From Pseudomonas wadenswilerensis (lineage in GTDB: Bacteria > Pseudomonadota > Gammaproteobacteria > Pseudomonadales > Pseudomonadaceae): DNA of 64,000 nt. Below the pieces are notes generated by a model that saw only the letters and a list, made by a program, of their open reading frames with translations, searched no databases and was not told the origin of the DNA. Shown piece by piece: positions 46,077-55,011 of this stretch. The position numbers were made by a program, and so were the translations under genes. The stretch covers positions 868,001-932,000 of the forward strand of contig NZ_UIDD01000007.1 in assembly GCF_900497695.1 (NCBI RefSeq), written 5' to 3'. Positions within the stretch are counted from its first letter, which is position 1. The number at the start of each line of letters is the position of its first letter.

Positions 46077-46217
46077 TGCAGTTACCTCCCGTGTCATACC
46101 CGTTGGATAGCACGCCAGCCTCGGAGTTCTCATCGGCAACGGCTTGAAGTTGGCCAGGCTTCTGCGATGATGCGCGGCCAAAACGCACGTTCGCTTACCC
46201 CGCAGGATTGAAACCCA

Positions 46218-47243
46218 ATGGTTGACGCAAGATGGAACTGGCTGCCCTTGATGCTCCTGCCCGCCCTGACCCTGGCCGCGCCCGAACCGGAGCCGGTGCT
46301 CAAGCAGTTCAAGGAATGGGTCGTGGGCTGCGACAACACCCTGCGCTGTACCGCCGTTTCACGTAGCGTCGACCAGGGCGCGGGCCTTGAGCTTGTGCGC
46401 GAAGCCGGGGCCGAAGGTGCCACCGCCTTGACCCTGTTCACCGACGCCAGTGTCGACCTGGGCGCCAGGCTGCTGGTCGACGGCGGCCCGGCGCCAACGG
46501 GATTTCGCCCAGGCTCCCAAGGGCAAATGCGCTATCACGCAAAAGGCGACGTCGCGGTACGGTTGTTGCGCCAACTGCGCAACGGCCAGACCCTGACCTT
46601 GGACACTACCAACGGCCAGCACCCGGTATCACTGCAGGGCCTGAGTGCATCCTTGCTGTTTATCGATTCGCTGCAAGGACGTATCGGTCACCCCAGCGCC
46701 TTTGTAAACCCCGGCACGCGGCCAGACAGTCAACTGCCGCCAGCACCGCCGACGCCCATGCTTGCCCCCTTCACCCCTTCGCCAGGCTTGAGCGACGCCG
46801 AGCAACAAGCCATCGCTGACGCAGTCATTGCCATCACCCGGCTTGAGTGGAGCGAGCCCGAGCATGACAACTGGCAAGCCGAAGCCGAGGTCTCGCCGCT
46901 GGACGCGACCCATGTGCTGGTAGGCCTGCGTTACGGCTGTGGGACCCAGGGCTGCATGTACAGCTACTACCGCGCCTTGCGAACAGCGCCCTATCAACCC
47001 ACCGCGCTGCACATCTCGGTCCCCAAACATGATGTACTGGGCGGCGAGATGTATGGCTTTTTCAAGTTCGACCCGGCCCGCGGCGAGCTGACCCAGTTGC
47101 AGCCGGGAGGGCGCTACTGCGGCGCCAATGCAACCTGGCGCTATGACGGCGCGGTGATGCAGCTCAAGGCATTCAGCCGGATGAGCTGGTGCGACAGTGT
47201 CGATACCGCCCATTGGCCACAGATCTGGCGTACCGAGGGATAG
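46218..47243 (+). CDS. DUF1176-domain periplasmic protein (copy 2)
   Basis: The 341-residue protein has a signal peptide (WNWLPLMLLPALTLA-A) and the same plan as the protein at 33720-34748: FKEWVVGCDNTLRCTAV, SLQGLSASLLFIDSLQGRIG and a final segment beginning GRYCGANATWRYDG. The two are clear paralogues with matching cysteines. The function is unknown; a periplasmic location is well supported. Confidence 0.85.
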   Translation: MVDARWNWLPLMLLPALTLAAPEPEPVLKQFKEWVVGCDNTLRCTAVSRSVDQGAGLELVREAGAEGATALTLFTDASVDLGARLLVDGGPAPTGFRPGSQGQMRYHAKGDVAVRLLRQLRNGQTLTLDTTNGQHPVSLQGLSASLLFIDSLQGRIGHPSAFVNPGTRPDSQLPPAPPTPMLAPFTPSPGLSDAEQQAIADAVIAITRLEWSEPEHDNWQAEAEVSPLDATHVLVGLRYGCGTQGCMYSYYRALRTAPYQPTALHISVPKHDVLGGEMYGFFKFDPARGELTQLQPGGRYCGANATWRYDGAVMQLKAFSRMSWCDSVDTAHWPQIWRTEG

Positions 47244-47309
47244 CGCCAGGCATACAGCTTGGCGCAGGCATTCGGTACACTCCGCGCTTTGACCCTAGAG
47301 CTCATGCGC

Positions 47310-48467
47310 ATGGATGCCTTCGCCCGCTTCGTCCTCAAGCCGCTTGCTGCGGGCCTCGGTGTGTTCACGCTGGCCGCTTGCAGTCTCATCCCAGCAGGTG
47401 GCGAGACCGAGCCGACAGGCGACGGCCACCTGCCCATGCACCAGCGTCAGGCCCCCGACTGGCGAGCCCTGAACCTGGACGCGGATCAGGACTGGCTGCT
47501 GATCGACCTAAACAGCCTGCAGCATGAGGGCGGCATTACCTACGCCTGGACCGGCATCCAGCGCCACCGCTATCCGATGCAATACGGCCACGCGGTGATG
47601 GCCCTGCACAGCCGCGAGCACCTGGCGTTTTATTGCGAGCGCCAGCTCATCAGCCGGCAAAGCCAGTTCTTCCTCGACAACGACAACCGCGTAGACAGCA
47701 CCCGGCTCAAGTCGCAGCCCTTCAGCGAGTTCTACCGGCAGGCCCCGCTGTACTATCAGCAGTTGTTCAACGCCGCCTGCCAACCGCCGGCCGAGCTTGC
47801 CAAGCTTGCGCCGCTCAAAGCCCGTACGCCGTTGCCGCCGCCGTTCCTGCCGCCCAGGGCCAGGCCTGAAGTGCTTGCGGCCATCGCCGCCCTGCAGCTG
47901 CCGGCGCCACGCCTGACCCTGCACAGGCTGGACTATCGCTACGAGGCGAAGCTGACCGACGGGAACGCTACCGTCGACAGGCCGCGCCAGGTGTTCCTCA
48001 GCAACGACAGCCGCTCCGGCCAGTTGTTGCTACAGGCCGTGGACCCGACGATAGCGCAACAGCTGCAACTGAGCTTTCGCGGCCTGTTCGATCTGGCCGC
48101 ACGCGGTATCGACATCATGACCGGGCAGGAACAGGACGCCAGCGACAGCTTGACCGCGCTGTCATTCACCGGCGCCTGGCAAACCCTGCCCGCCCATGCG
48201 CAACTGAGCTACACCATCAGCTATGCCGGGCAAACCGCGAGCATTACCCGCACCACCCACTGCCAGGTCGGCAAGGCGCGACCGGCCAGCACCTTGCACC
48301 CGGCCCTGCAGGGCAGCGCCAAGCCGTTGACCTGCACCTGGCAGAGCCCACGCGGCAACCGTTGGGTCGAAGGCTACAGCTACCTGAGCGACTATGGCGT
48401 GTTCGTCCGTACCCGAGAAGACAACCCGCTGGGCACCTGGCGCTGGAAAATCGAGTCGCTGCAGTGA
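47310..48467 (+). CDS. Putative lipoprotein, unknown function
   Basis: The product (385 residues from the ATG at 47310) has a lipoprotein signal with lipobox LAAC-S near residue 23. The mature part has no recognised domain. Its first half contains GITYAWTGIQRHRYPMQYG, reminiscent of surface-adhesin E-like stress proteins, and its second half has a cysteine pair (TTHCQVG ... LTCTW) near the C-terminus. An ATG two codons upstream is an alternative start; AGAG spacing favours 47310. It follows the DUF1176 gene by 66 bases and may share its transcript. Confidence 0.65.
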   Translation: MDAFARFVLKPLAAGLGVFTLAACSLIPAGGETEPTGDGHLPMHQRQAPDWRALNLDADQDWLLIDLNSLQHEGGITYAWTGIQRHRYPMQYGHAVMALHSREHLAFYCERQLISRQSQFFLDNDNRVDSTRLKSQPFSEFYRQAPLYYQQLFNAACQPPAELAKLAPLKARTPLPPPFLPPRARPEVLAAIAALQLPAPRLTLHRLDYRYEAKLTDGNATVDRPRQVFLSNDSRSGQLLLQAVDPTIAQQLQLSFRGLFDLAARGIDIMTGQEQDASDSLTALSFTGAWQTLPAHAQLSYTISYAGQTASITRTTHCQVGKARPASTLHPALQGSAKPLTCTWQSPRGNRWVEGYSYLSDYGVFVRTREDNPLGTWRWKIESLQ

Positions 48468-48468
48468 G

Positions 48469-49098
48469 TCAATGCAGGACGGTGGCGAAAGTCGCGTCCA
48501 TGCGCTCGCGGTCGTAGTCCAGCAGCCACGGCTGGTGCTGGCGGTACAACAGCGAGAGCACGTCGTGGTTGGGGCCCACCACATCCATGCCCCGATCGTC
48601 ATAGGGCAAGGCCATCAGCCGCTGGTTGAGGTTGAACAGGTAGACACCGCAGCAAGGGCTCGGGCGAATGGTCCCCGGATTATCGGCCAATGCGCACCAG
48701 AGCACCGGTTGCAGCAGCGACAGTGGCGCCTCGAAGGCGAGGTGCAGCCAGTACTCGGGCTGATGCTCTTCGAACCAGTCGTCCGGGTCCAGCCGCTGGC
48801 TCCACAGCGAGCGCTGGGCGGGGATGCGAATACCGGCGGCACGCAGGTCGCGCAACACGTCGCGATGGGCAAAACCGTTACCGTTGGAGTGCACGCGCAG
48901 GCACACCACCATCGATTGCTCGCCGGCAAACAGGTCGCGGCACACCGTGGTTGCCTTGCTGACCGCCAGCAGAAACCGTTCGATGTCGCTACCGCCTTCG
49001 GCCAGCTCGAAGCGCAGGCCTTGCGGGTAGGTATAGAAAAGCGGCCTGGCGAAGGCCAGGCCGCTGAAAATGTGCTGGATTTGCAGTTGTAGAGTCAC
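48469..49098 (-). CDS. DUF3885-like protein
   Basis: The 209-residue soluble protein opens with a block that includes ARPLFYTYPQGLRFELAEGG and continues with ERFLLAVSKATTVCRDLF and HQPWLLDYDRERMDATF near the end. The first block resembles DUF3885 proteins; I am only moderately sure of that match. The start codon is GTG with AAGG upstream. It is convergent with the lipoprotein gene, one base apart. Function is unknown. Confidence 0.6.
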   Translation of the reverse strand: MTLQLQIQHIFSGLAFARPLFYTYPQGLRFELAEGGSDIERFLLAVSKATTVCRDLFAGEQSMVVCLRVHSNGNGFAHRDVLRDLRAAGIRIPAQRSLWSQRLDPDDWFEEHQPEYWLHLAFEAPLSLLQPVLWCALADNPGTIRPSPCCGVYLFNLNQRLMALPYDDRGMDVVGPNHDVLSLLYRQHQPWLLDYDRERMDATFATVLH

Positions 49099-49205
49099 GA
49101 TACCTTCCTGGCTGTCGGCCCCACACTTCAGGGGCCAGAGTCCGTTCAGGCATACTACTGGAAATCAGCCGGCCACTGCCACGCTGTCAACGGGAAGGGG
49201 TTCAC

Positions 49206-49511
49206 ATGGACGTACGCTGCACATCGATTGAAGAAGTTCGCGAGCACATTGATCGCATCGACCGCGAACTGGTCGCCCTGCTCGCCCGGCGCGGCAACCT
49301 GGTCAACCAGGCGGCGGCGTTCAAGAAAACCCGCGACGACGTCCGCGCCCCGGCGCGGGTCGAGCAGGTGATCACCAAAGTGCGCGCCCTGGCCACGGAA
49401 TCTGGCGCGCCCGGTGACGTGGTCGAGCAGGTTTATCGGGCGATGATCGCGGCCTTCATCGAGGAAGAGCTAAAGGCGCATGCGGCGTTGCCAGGGCAGC
49501 CAGCACCTTAG
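49206..49511 (+). CDS. Chorismate mutase-fold protein (AroQ/PchB type)
   Basis: The 101-residue all-helical protein has IEEVREHIDRIDRELVALLA, then RRGNLVNQAAAFKK and VEQVYRAMIAAFIEEEL. The active-site arginine and lysine positions fit the AroQ fold. It may be a chorismate mutase or an isochorismate-pyruvate lyase like PchB. No other aromatic or salicylate gene is adjacent, so the choice is open. AAGGGG precedes the ATG. Confidence 0.82.
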   Translation: MDVRCTSIEEVREHIDRIDRELVALLARRGNLVNQAAAFKKTRDDVRAPARVEQVITKVRALATESGAPGDVVEQVYRAMIAAFIEEELKAHAALPGQPAP

Positions 49512-49515
49512 GACG

Positions 49516-49551
49516 ATCGCGGGGCAAGCCCGCTCCCACAGGCCCCGCGAT
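49516..49551. repeat. REP palindrome
   Basis: ATCGCGGGGC and GCCCCGCGAT flank an inner AAGCCCGCTCCCACAG. It is a single REP unit between the convergent chorismate-mutase and RlhA-like genes. Confidence 0.82.
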
Positions 49552-49558
49552 GCCTCAC

Positions 49559-51556
49559 TCAGTGCGGTGCGCGCGGGATGGTCTTGAGCAGGTCTTCAGG
49601 GCTGATATGCCCGACCACCTGCTGCACGCTGCCCGGTTGCGGCAGGCCAAGAATGTGGCCTTTCATCTTGCCGATCACGTGCATCTCGCACGGCTTGCAG
49701 TCGAACTTCAGGGTCAGCACTTCATCGCCGTGAATCAGCTGCATCGGCGCCACCTTGGTGCGCACGCCGGTGACGCCCTTGGCCTGCTTGGGGCACAGGT
49801 TGAAGGAGAAACGCAGGCAGTGCTTGGTGATCATCACCGGCACTTCGCCCGCCTCTTCGTGGGCCTCGTAGGCGGCGTCGATCAGCTTGACCCCGTGACG
49901 GTGATAGAAGTCGCGGGCCTTCTGGTTGTAGACGTTGGCCAGGAACGACAGGTGCGACTCCGGGTACACCGGCGGCGGGTTGGTCTCGGCCTTGCGGCCG
50001 CCACGCGGGTGGGCCTGGATACGCGCTGCAGTCAGTGCTTCGATGACCTCGCGGCGCAGCGCCTTGAGCTGCGAATTGGGGATGAAGTACGCCTGCGGTG
50101 CATCGAGCTGAACGGCGGTGGCGTGATACTCGGTGGTCCCCAGCTGGCCGAGCAGGTCGCGCAGTTGCTCCAGCGCCTGCTCCGGCTTGTTGGCCAGGCC
50201 GAACGGGCCGTCCAGGGCGACGCTGGCACTGATGCCCTCCTCGCTGGTGGCGGTCAGGGCCAGACGCTGTTCGTCCAGCTTGGCGACCCAGGCCAGGCCG
50301 ATACGGCGCTCGGCCGAAGTCTTCTGCAGGGCCTGCTGCCAGTTGTGGTCGAGGTTGCGGCTCAGCGGATGGTTGGGCCGCAGCTGGTGCATGCCCTTGG
50401 GCATCTCGTTGGGTTCGACGCGGTAGCGGTAGCGCTTCTCGCCGTCTTCATCGAACTCGCCTTTGGCCTCGGCGATGTTGGCACGGAACCCCACCACTTC
50501 GCGCTTGACCAGCACATTGAGGCCGTCGCCGTTGGACAGCGGCTCATGGGTGACCACCTGCAGGTCGCGCTTGCCGACTTTCTCGACCACGCCCACCGGC
50601 AGGCCGGTGAAGGTCGGCGAGTCGAAGGCGCCGATGTCGATCTTGCGCTCGCTGACAAAGTAGTCGGTGCTGCCGCGGTGGAAGGTCTTGTCCGGGTCGG
50701 GCAGGAAGAAGTGCGCGGTGCGCCCGCTGGAGGCGCGGGCCAGGTCCGGGCGGTCTTCGAGCACGGCGTCCAGGCGCTGGCGGTAGTAGGCGGTGATGTT
50801 CTTCACATAGCCCATGTCCTTGTAGCGCCCTTCGATCTTGAACGAGCGCACGCCGGCTTCGACCAGGGCGCGAATGTTGGCGCTCTGGTTGTTGTCCTTC
50901 ATCGACAGCAGGTGCTTTTCGTAGGCGATCACCCCGCCCTTTTCGTCCTTGAGGGTGTACGGCAGACGGCAGGCCTGGGAGCAGTCGCCACGGTTGGCGC
51001 TGCGGCCGGTCTGGGCGTGGGAGATGTTGCACTGGCCGGAGAAGGCCACGCACAGCGCGCCGTGGATGAAGAACTCGATCGCCGCTTCGGTTTCGTCGGC
51101 GATGGCACGGATTTCCTGCAGGTTCAGCTCACGGGCCAGCACCAGCTGGGAAAAGCCGGCCTGGTCGAGGAACTTGGCCCGGGCCAGGGTACGGATGTCG
51201 GTCTGGGTGCTGGCGTGCAGCTCGATCGGCGGGATGTCCAGTTCCATCACCCCCAGGTCCTGGACGATCAGCGCGTCGACGCCGGCATCGTACAGTTCGT
51301 GAATCAGCTTGCGCGCCGGCTCCAGCTCGTTGTCGTGGAGGATGGTGTTGATGGTGGTGAACACCCGGGCGTGGTAGCGACGGGCGAATTCCACCAGTTG
51401 GGCGATATCGCTGACTTCGTTGCAGGCGTTATGGCGGGCGCCAAAGCTCGGGCCGCCGAGGTACACGGCGTCGGCGCCATGCAGGATGGCCTCGCGGGCG
51501 ATGGCGACATCGCGGGCGGGGCTGAGCAATTCCAGGTGATGCTTGGGCAGGGACAT
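49559..51556 (-). CDS. rlhA: Peptidase U32-family protein, RlhA-like (23S rRNA hydroxylation)
   Basis: The 665-residue protein has the U32 core (ELLSPARDVAIAREAILHGA, GADAVYLGG; ELHASTQTDI) and the conserved cysteine cluster FSGQCNISHAQTGRSANRGD followed by CSQACR, which binds an iron-sulfur cluster in this family. C-terminal cysteines (CLRFSFNLCPK; FDCKPCEMHV) lie in a DUF3656-type extension. The length matches E. coli RlhA (YdcP), which is needed for hydroxylation of C2501 of 23S rRNA. The shorter relatives TrhP and YegQ lack this extension. The start lacks a strong ribosome site. Confidence 0.82.
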   Translation of the reverse strand: MSLPKHHLELLSPARDVAIAREAILHGADAVYLGGPSFGARHNACNEVSDIAQLVEFARRYHARVFTTINTILHDNELEPARKLIHELYDAGVDALIVQDLGVMELDIPPIELHASTQTDIRTLARAKFLDQAGFSQLVLARELNLQEIRAIADETEAAIEFFIHGALCVAFSGQCNISHAQTGRSANRGDCSQACRLPYTLKDEKGGVIAYEKHLLSMKDNNQSANIRALVEAGVRSFKIEGRYKDMGYVKNITAYYRQRLDAVLEDRPDLARASSGRTAHFFLPDPDKTFHRGSTDYFVSERKIDIGAFDSPTFTGLPVGVVEKVGKRDLQVVTHEPLSNGDGLNVLVKREVVGFRANIAEAKGEFDEDGEKRYRYRVEPNEMPKGMHQLRPNHPLSRNLDHNWQQALQKTSAERRIGLAWVAKLDEQRLALTATSEEGISASVALDGPFGLANKPEQALEQLRDLLGQLGTTEYHATAVQLDAPQAYFIPNSQLKALRREVIEALTAARIQAHPRGGRKAETNPPPVYPESHLSFLANVYNQKARDFYHRHGVKLIDAAYEAHEEAGEVPVMITKHCLRFSFNLCPKQAKGVTGVRTKVAPMQLIHGDEVLTLKFDCKPCEMHVIGKMKGHILGLPQPGSVQQVVGHISPEDLLKTIPRAPH

Positions 51557-51647
51557 GTTTTTTTAGTCAGGCTGTCACGGTCGAGGCGCGCATTGTAGCG
51601 GCGAAACGCCCGATCGGCACCCGTAGCCTGCCCGGTGGCCTGTGTAG

Positions 51648-51726
51648 GCCAATCGCTGGCAAGCCAGCTCCCACAGGTTCGGCGGGCGCAAGACCTGTAG
51701 GAGCGGGCTTGACCCGCGAAGAGGCC
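51648..51726. repeat. Two REP half-units of different type
   Basis: GGCCAATCGCTGGCAAGCCA (ending GCTCCCACAG) and CCTGTAGGAGCGGGCTTGAC (ending CCGCG) occur in opposite orientation. The first belongs to the family amplified at 57 kb and the second to the type at 11529, so this is a mosaic pair. Confidence 0.75.
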
Positions 51727-51746
51727 AGCCCAGCCGCCGCAACAAC

Positions 51747-52127
51747 TCAGGCCTTGGCCGCCATCGCCGTCACTTCCACACGCATCCCTTCAACCGCCAG
51801 CGAAGCCACGCCAACCGCGGCGCGTACCGGCCAGGGCTTGGCGAAGAAGCGCTGGTACACCTCGTTGAAGGCGGCCCGCTCGGCCATGTCGGTGAGGTAG
51901 ATGGTCAGGTGCAATACCCGGTCCATGGAGCTGCCGGCGCGCTCCAGGGCGACTTTCAGCGCCTGCAGGGTGCACTCGCTCTGGGCAGTGATGTCACCCA
52001 GTTCCAGGCTGCCGTCGGCACGGGTGGGGATCTGGGTCGAGACCAGGATGCCACCGAAACCGGCAACGTCGGAGGAGATCGAGTCGGCGTCCGGGTCGGG
52101 GATGAAGCTGATGTCTTGGTTAGCCAT
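51747..52127 (-). CDS. RidA-family (YjgF/YER057c) protein
   Basis: The 126-residue protein has the Rid core: GFGGILVSTQIPTRADGS, ITAQSECTLQALKVALE, HLTIYLTDMAERAAFNEVY and a C-terminal RAAVGVASLAVEGMRVEVTAMA. In canonical RidA the arginine in the last motif helps deaminate enamines and imines; an arginine precedes AAVGV here. It follows the amidase gene on the same strand but is separated by a strong terminator, so co-expression would need read-through or a second promoter. Confidence 0.88.
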   Translation of the reverse strand: MANQDISFIPDPDADSISSDVAGFGGILVSTQIPTRADGSLELGDITAQSECTLQALKVALERAGSSMDRVLHLTIYLTDMAERAAFNEVYQRFFAKPWPVRAAVGVASLAVEGMRVEVTAMAAKA

Positions 52128-52150
52128 GGGTATCTCGTGTCTGGGGAAAT

Positions 52151-52177
52151 AAAAAGGGCGGTCGCCCGCCCCTTTTT
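52151..52177. terminator. Bidirectional-looking intrinsic terminator between amidase and RidA
   Basis: An A-run, GGGCGG-TCGC-CCGCCC-type stem and T-run are present, so both strands give a stem followed by Ts. On the minus strand it sits directly at the amidase stop codon and would end that transcript. Confidence 0.85.
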
Positions 52178-52178
52178 G

Positions 52179-53891
52179 TTACTTGCCGCTGGCCAGCGCT
52201 GGCGTACGCGGAGGCACCAGGCGCTTGGACCCGGTCGACTCGAATGCAGCCGCCAGGCGCAGCAACGACGAATCGTCGTAGGCGCGACCGGCAAAGGTCA
52301 AGCCCACCGGCATGCCGATATCGGCCATCACGCCCATCGGCACGGTCACCGTCGGCACGCCCAGGTGACGGATCGCCAGGTTGCCGTTGGCCACCCACAC
52401 GCCGTTGCTCCAGGCAATGTCGGCGGACGCCGGGTCGACATCGGCGTTGGCCGGGCCAACGTCGGCGACGGTCGGGAAGATCACCACGTCGAGCTTGAGC
52501 GCATCCATCCAGTCTTCAAGGTCAATGCGGCGGGTCTGTTCCAGGCCGCGCAGGCCATCCGGCACGGTGCTGATCTGGTCCCACGGGGTGATGCCGCGCT
52601 CGGCCATGCGCACGTACTCGTCCATACCAGCGGCCAGGTCGCCTTCGCGGTTGGGCAGCGTGCCCGGATCATGCGGGAAAATCTTCGGCCCGTCGACGTC
52701 GACCAGGCGGTTGAGTTTGGGGTCGCCGTTGGCCTGGAGGAAATCATCGAAGGCCCAGGCGGTCAGGTCCCATAGTTCATGGTGGAGGAATTCCTTGGAC
52801 ACCAGGCCGCGGTTGAATACGGTCGGCGCGCCCGGGCGGTCGCCCTCGCAGTTGGACACCAGCGGGAAGTCGACTTCGATCACTTCGGCGCCGGCCGCTT
52901 CCAGCGCCTTGCGCGCCTGCTCCCACAGGGCGATCACCGATGGCCGGGTGTTGATCCGCTGCCCGGTCGGGCCACCGATGCCGGGGGCTTCGCTGGTGCC
53001 GGCTTCAGGGTCGGCGTTGATGTACATGCGCGGCACGCCGAAACGCTTGCCCTTGAGCGCTTCGGCATCGGCCGCCAGCTCGTGATAGGACGCCGGGCGC
53101 ACCGAGTCGACGCTGGGGATTGGCACCCAGGGCTGCAGGCGCCACAGGTCGCCGCGTTTGTCCGGGTCTTCGGCGACGACGATGTCGAGCACTTCCAGCA
53201 GATCGGCCATGGTCCGCGCAAAGGGCACCACCACGTCCATCGTCGGCGTCAGCGGCCAGTTGCCGCGCACCGAGATCACCCCGCGCGATGGCGTGTAGGC
53301 GCACAGGCCGTTGTTCGAGGCCGGGCCGCGGCCGCTCGACCAGGTTTCTTCCGCCAGGCCGAAAGCCGCGAAGCTGGCGGCGGTGGCGGTACCGGCACCG
53401 TTGGACGAGCCCGAGGCAAAGGGTGCCGTCAGGTAGTCGGCGTTGTACGGGCTTTCGGCGCGGCCGTAGACCCCGCGCTGCATGCCGCCGTTAGCCATCG
53501 GCGGCATGTTGGTCTTGCCCAGGCAGATGGCGCCGACAGCGCGCAGGCGTTCAATGGTGAAGGCGTCGCGATAGGCCACAAGGTCAGCGAAGGCCGGGCT
53601 GCCGGAGGCGGCAGTCAGGCCCTTGACCAGGTAGCTGTCCTTGGCGGTGTAAGGAATGCCGTCGAGCGGGCCGAGGGTCTGGCCCTTGGCGCGGCGTTCG
53701 TCGCTAGCTTGTGCTTCTTTCAGGGCTTCGAGGTTGCGCACCACCACGGCGTTGAGCTTGGTGGCGGTATTCGGGCCGTCGTAGGCGTCGATGCGCGCCA
53801 GATAGGCCTGGACCAGTTCAACCGCGGTGGTCTGGCCGGACTCGAGCGCAGCGCGCAGCTGGGCAATGGAAACCTCTGTGACTTCGATCAT
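52179..53891 (-). CDS. Amidase-signature family hydrolase
   Basis: The 570-residue protein has the Ser-Ser-Lys amidase triad: lysine in PYTAKDSYLVKGL, cis-serine and glycine-serine core in APFASGSSNGAGTATAA, and the downstream GPASNNGLCAYTPSRGVIS. There is no signal peptide, so it is cytoplasmic. The family hydrolyses amides to acids and ammonia, including arylacetamides and urea-like substrates; the specificity here is unknown. A RidA gene follows, which could remove reactive imine by-products, but that link is inferred from position only. Confidence 0.88.
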   Translation of the reverse strand: MIEVTEVSIAQLRAALESGQTTAVELVQAYLARIDAYDGPNTATKLNAVVVRNLEALKEAQASDERRAKGQTLGPLDGIPYTAKDSYLVKGLTAASGSPAFADLVAYRDAFTIERLRAVGAICLGKTNMPPMANGGMQRGVYGRAESPYNADYLTAPFASGSSNGAGTATAASFAAFGLAEETWSSGRGPASNNGLCAYTPSRGVISVRGNWPLTPTMDVVVPFARTMADLLEVLDIVVAEDPDKRGDLWRLQPWVPIPSVDSVRPASYHELAADAEALKGKRFGVPRMYINADPEAGTSEAPGIGGPTGQRINTRPSVIALWEQARKALEAAGAEVIEVDFPLVSNCEGDRPGAPTVFNRGLVSKEFLHHELWDLTAWAFDDFLQANGDPKLNRLVDVDGPKIFPHDPGTLPNREGDLAAGMDEYVRMAERGITPWDQISTVPDGLRGLEQTRRIDLEDWMDALKLDVVIFPTVADVGPANADVDPASADIAWSNGVWVANGNLAIRHLGVPTVTVPMGVMADIGMPVGLTFAGRAYDDSSLLRLAAAFESTGSKRLVPPRTPALASGK

Positions 53892-54179
53892 GCTGCTACC
53901 GCCGACTGTTGATGGGTGACTGGATGAAGGCTTCCATCACAAGGGGTCTGGAGCACAGGGACTTCACGAATTTCAAGATGGGTTGTCATAGTTGTTCTCA
54001 TTGCACGGCATGACGCGGCAGGGTCTGGACGAATTACCTGAGCGGCCTATTTAGCACCAAAAATGCCCACAGAGGAACGGGGGCCCAGTGGGCAGCGGTG
54101 CATTGAGCCAAGTGCGAGGCTGCACAATCAGCCCAAGCGCGATCTAGCGGGGTGACTTCGCGTCAGAAGACCGTACGGT
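53892..54179. other. Intergenic region with no recognised feature
   Basis: This 288-base stretch carries the amidase promoter region and the 3' side of the AT-richer membrane-protein gene. No RNA gene, repeat or small gene was recognised. Confidence 0.5.
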
Positions 54180-54755
54180 TCAACGAGTAGCACGCCAATA
54201 GACATACTGAGGCAGAAGAGCGACCACATAAGCAATACCAAAACATCCGAGCACCAAGGCGTAGTCCTTGCTTCCAAAGAAATGCAAGTCCAATGCGACG
54301 CCAAGTACAACACCTGTCACGGCCGTCCCGGCCTTGGCCGACAACCACTCAAAGAGCCAGAAGAGAGAAAGCAACGCATAGGTGGCCTTACCCAACACTT
54401 TTGCTTTGCTCAGCGGAAAGAGCATGCCGAATGAAAAGTCCTTATTAGCCCGCAATACAGCTCGACACTGCGCAAAATGTTTCGGGTCCCGCTTGTTAAT
54501 GCCATACAGCAACGCAGTAATGACCAACCCTGGCAACATGCAGATATTAAGTATTATCGCGGCGACCTTCGCATCCAACGCCTCTTCGATAAAAAACTGA
54601 TTCGCGCCACACAGATAACTTGAAAAACACGGCAACCACCAACCTTGGGCACAACCGCGACTCAGGACAAACGTAAGGATGGCCGTCCCGAGAAAAGCCA
54701 GAATCAAAAAACGCTTGGGAATTAAACGCACAAAGGCTCCAACATCCAACAACAA
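54180..54755 (-). CDS. Unusual membrane protein gene lacking an ATG start
   Basis: The 191-residue frame encodes about five hydrophobic helices (for example FLILAFLGTAILTFVL, AAIILNICMLPGLVITALLY, YALLSLFWLFEWL, and near the end GIAYVVALLPQYVY). The only possible starts are a TTG triplet (TTGTTGTTG) directly after an in-frame TGA, or an internal GTG. An ATG with an open frame occurs 34 bases further upstream in another frame, so a 5' frameshift or truncation is possible. The stretch is visibly AT-richer than its neighbours, suggesting acquisition from outside. Family unknown. Confidence 0.5.
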   Translation of the reverse strand: MLLDVGAFVRLIPKRFLILAFLGTAILTFVLSRGCAQGWWLPCFSSYLCGANQFFIEEALDAKVAAIILNICMLPGLVITALLYGINKRDPKHFAQCRAVLRANKDFSFGMLFPLSKAKVLGKATYALLSLFWLFEWLSAKAGTAVTGVVLGVALDLHFFGSKDYALVLGCFGIAYVVALLPQYVYWRATR

Positions 54756-55011
54756 TCAAATCACGACCCACGGGCAAATCTGGAGCCATTGTTCAAACGC
54801 GGAGTATTCCAATGCAACAGCACGACCGTAATCACCGAACACAAGCGTGCCACAAGTAATAGCTAAATGCCAGTAAGTGCATTTTGCTTGCGCCAGTATT
54901 CAACCCTGCAATGGCGTACGGTTTAAGCCACCAGAGTTCGGCATGTTCAGCTTTACCCCTCCCGACGCAACAAGCATCATGCACAGTTCACGCTCACGGA
55001 GGATTTCGCAC

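Noticed and set aside
49550..51598. 682-codon plus-strand frame opposite the RlhA-like gene
   Set aside because: It is an antisense shadow: valine-, aspartate- and glutamine-rich with no domain, while the minus strand encodes a complete U32 protein.
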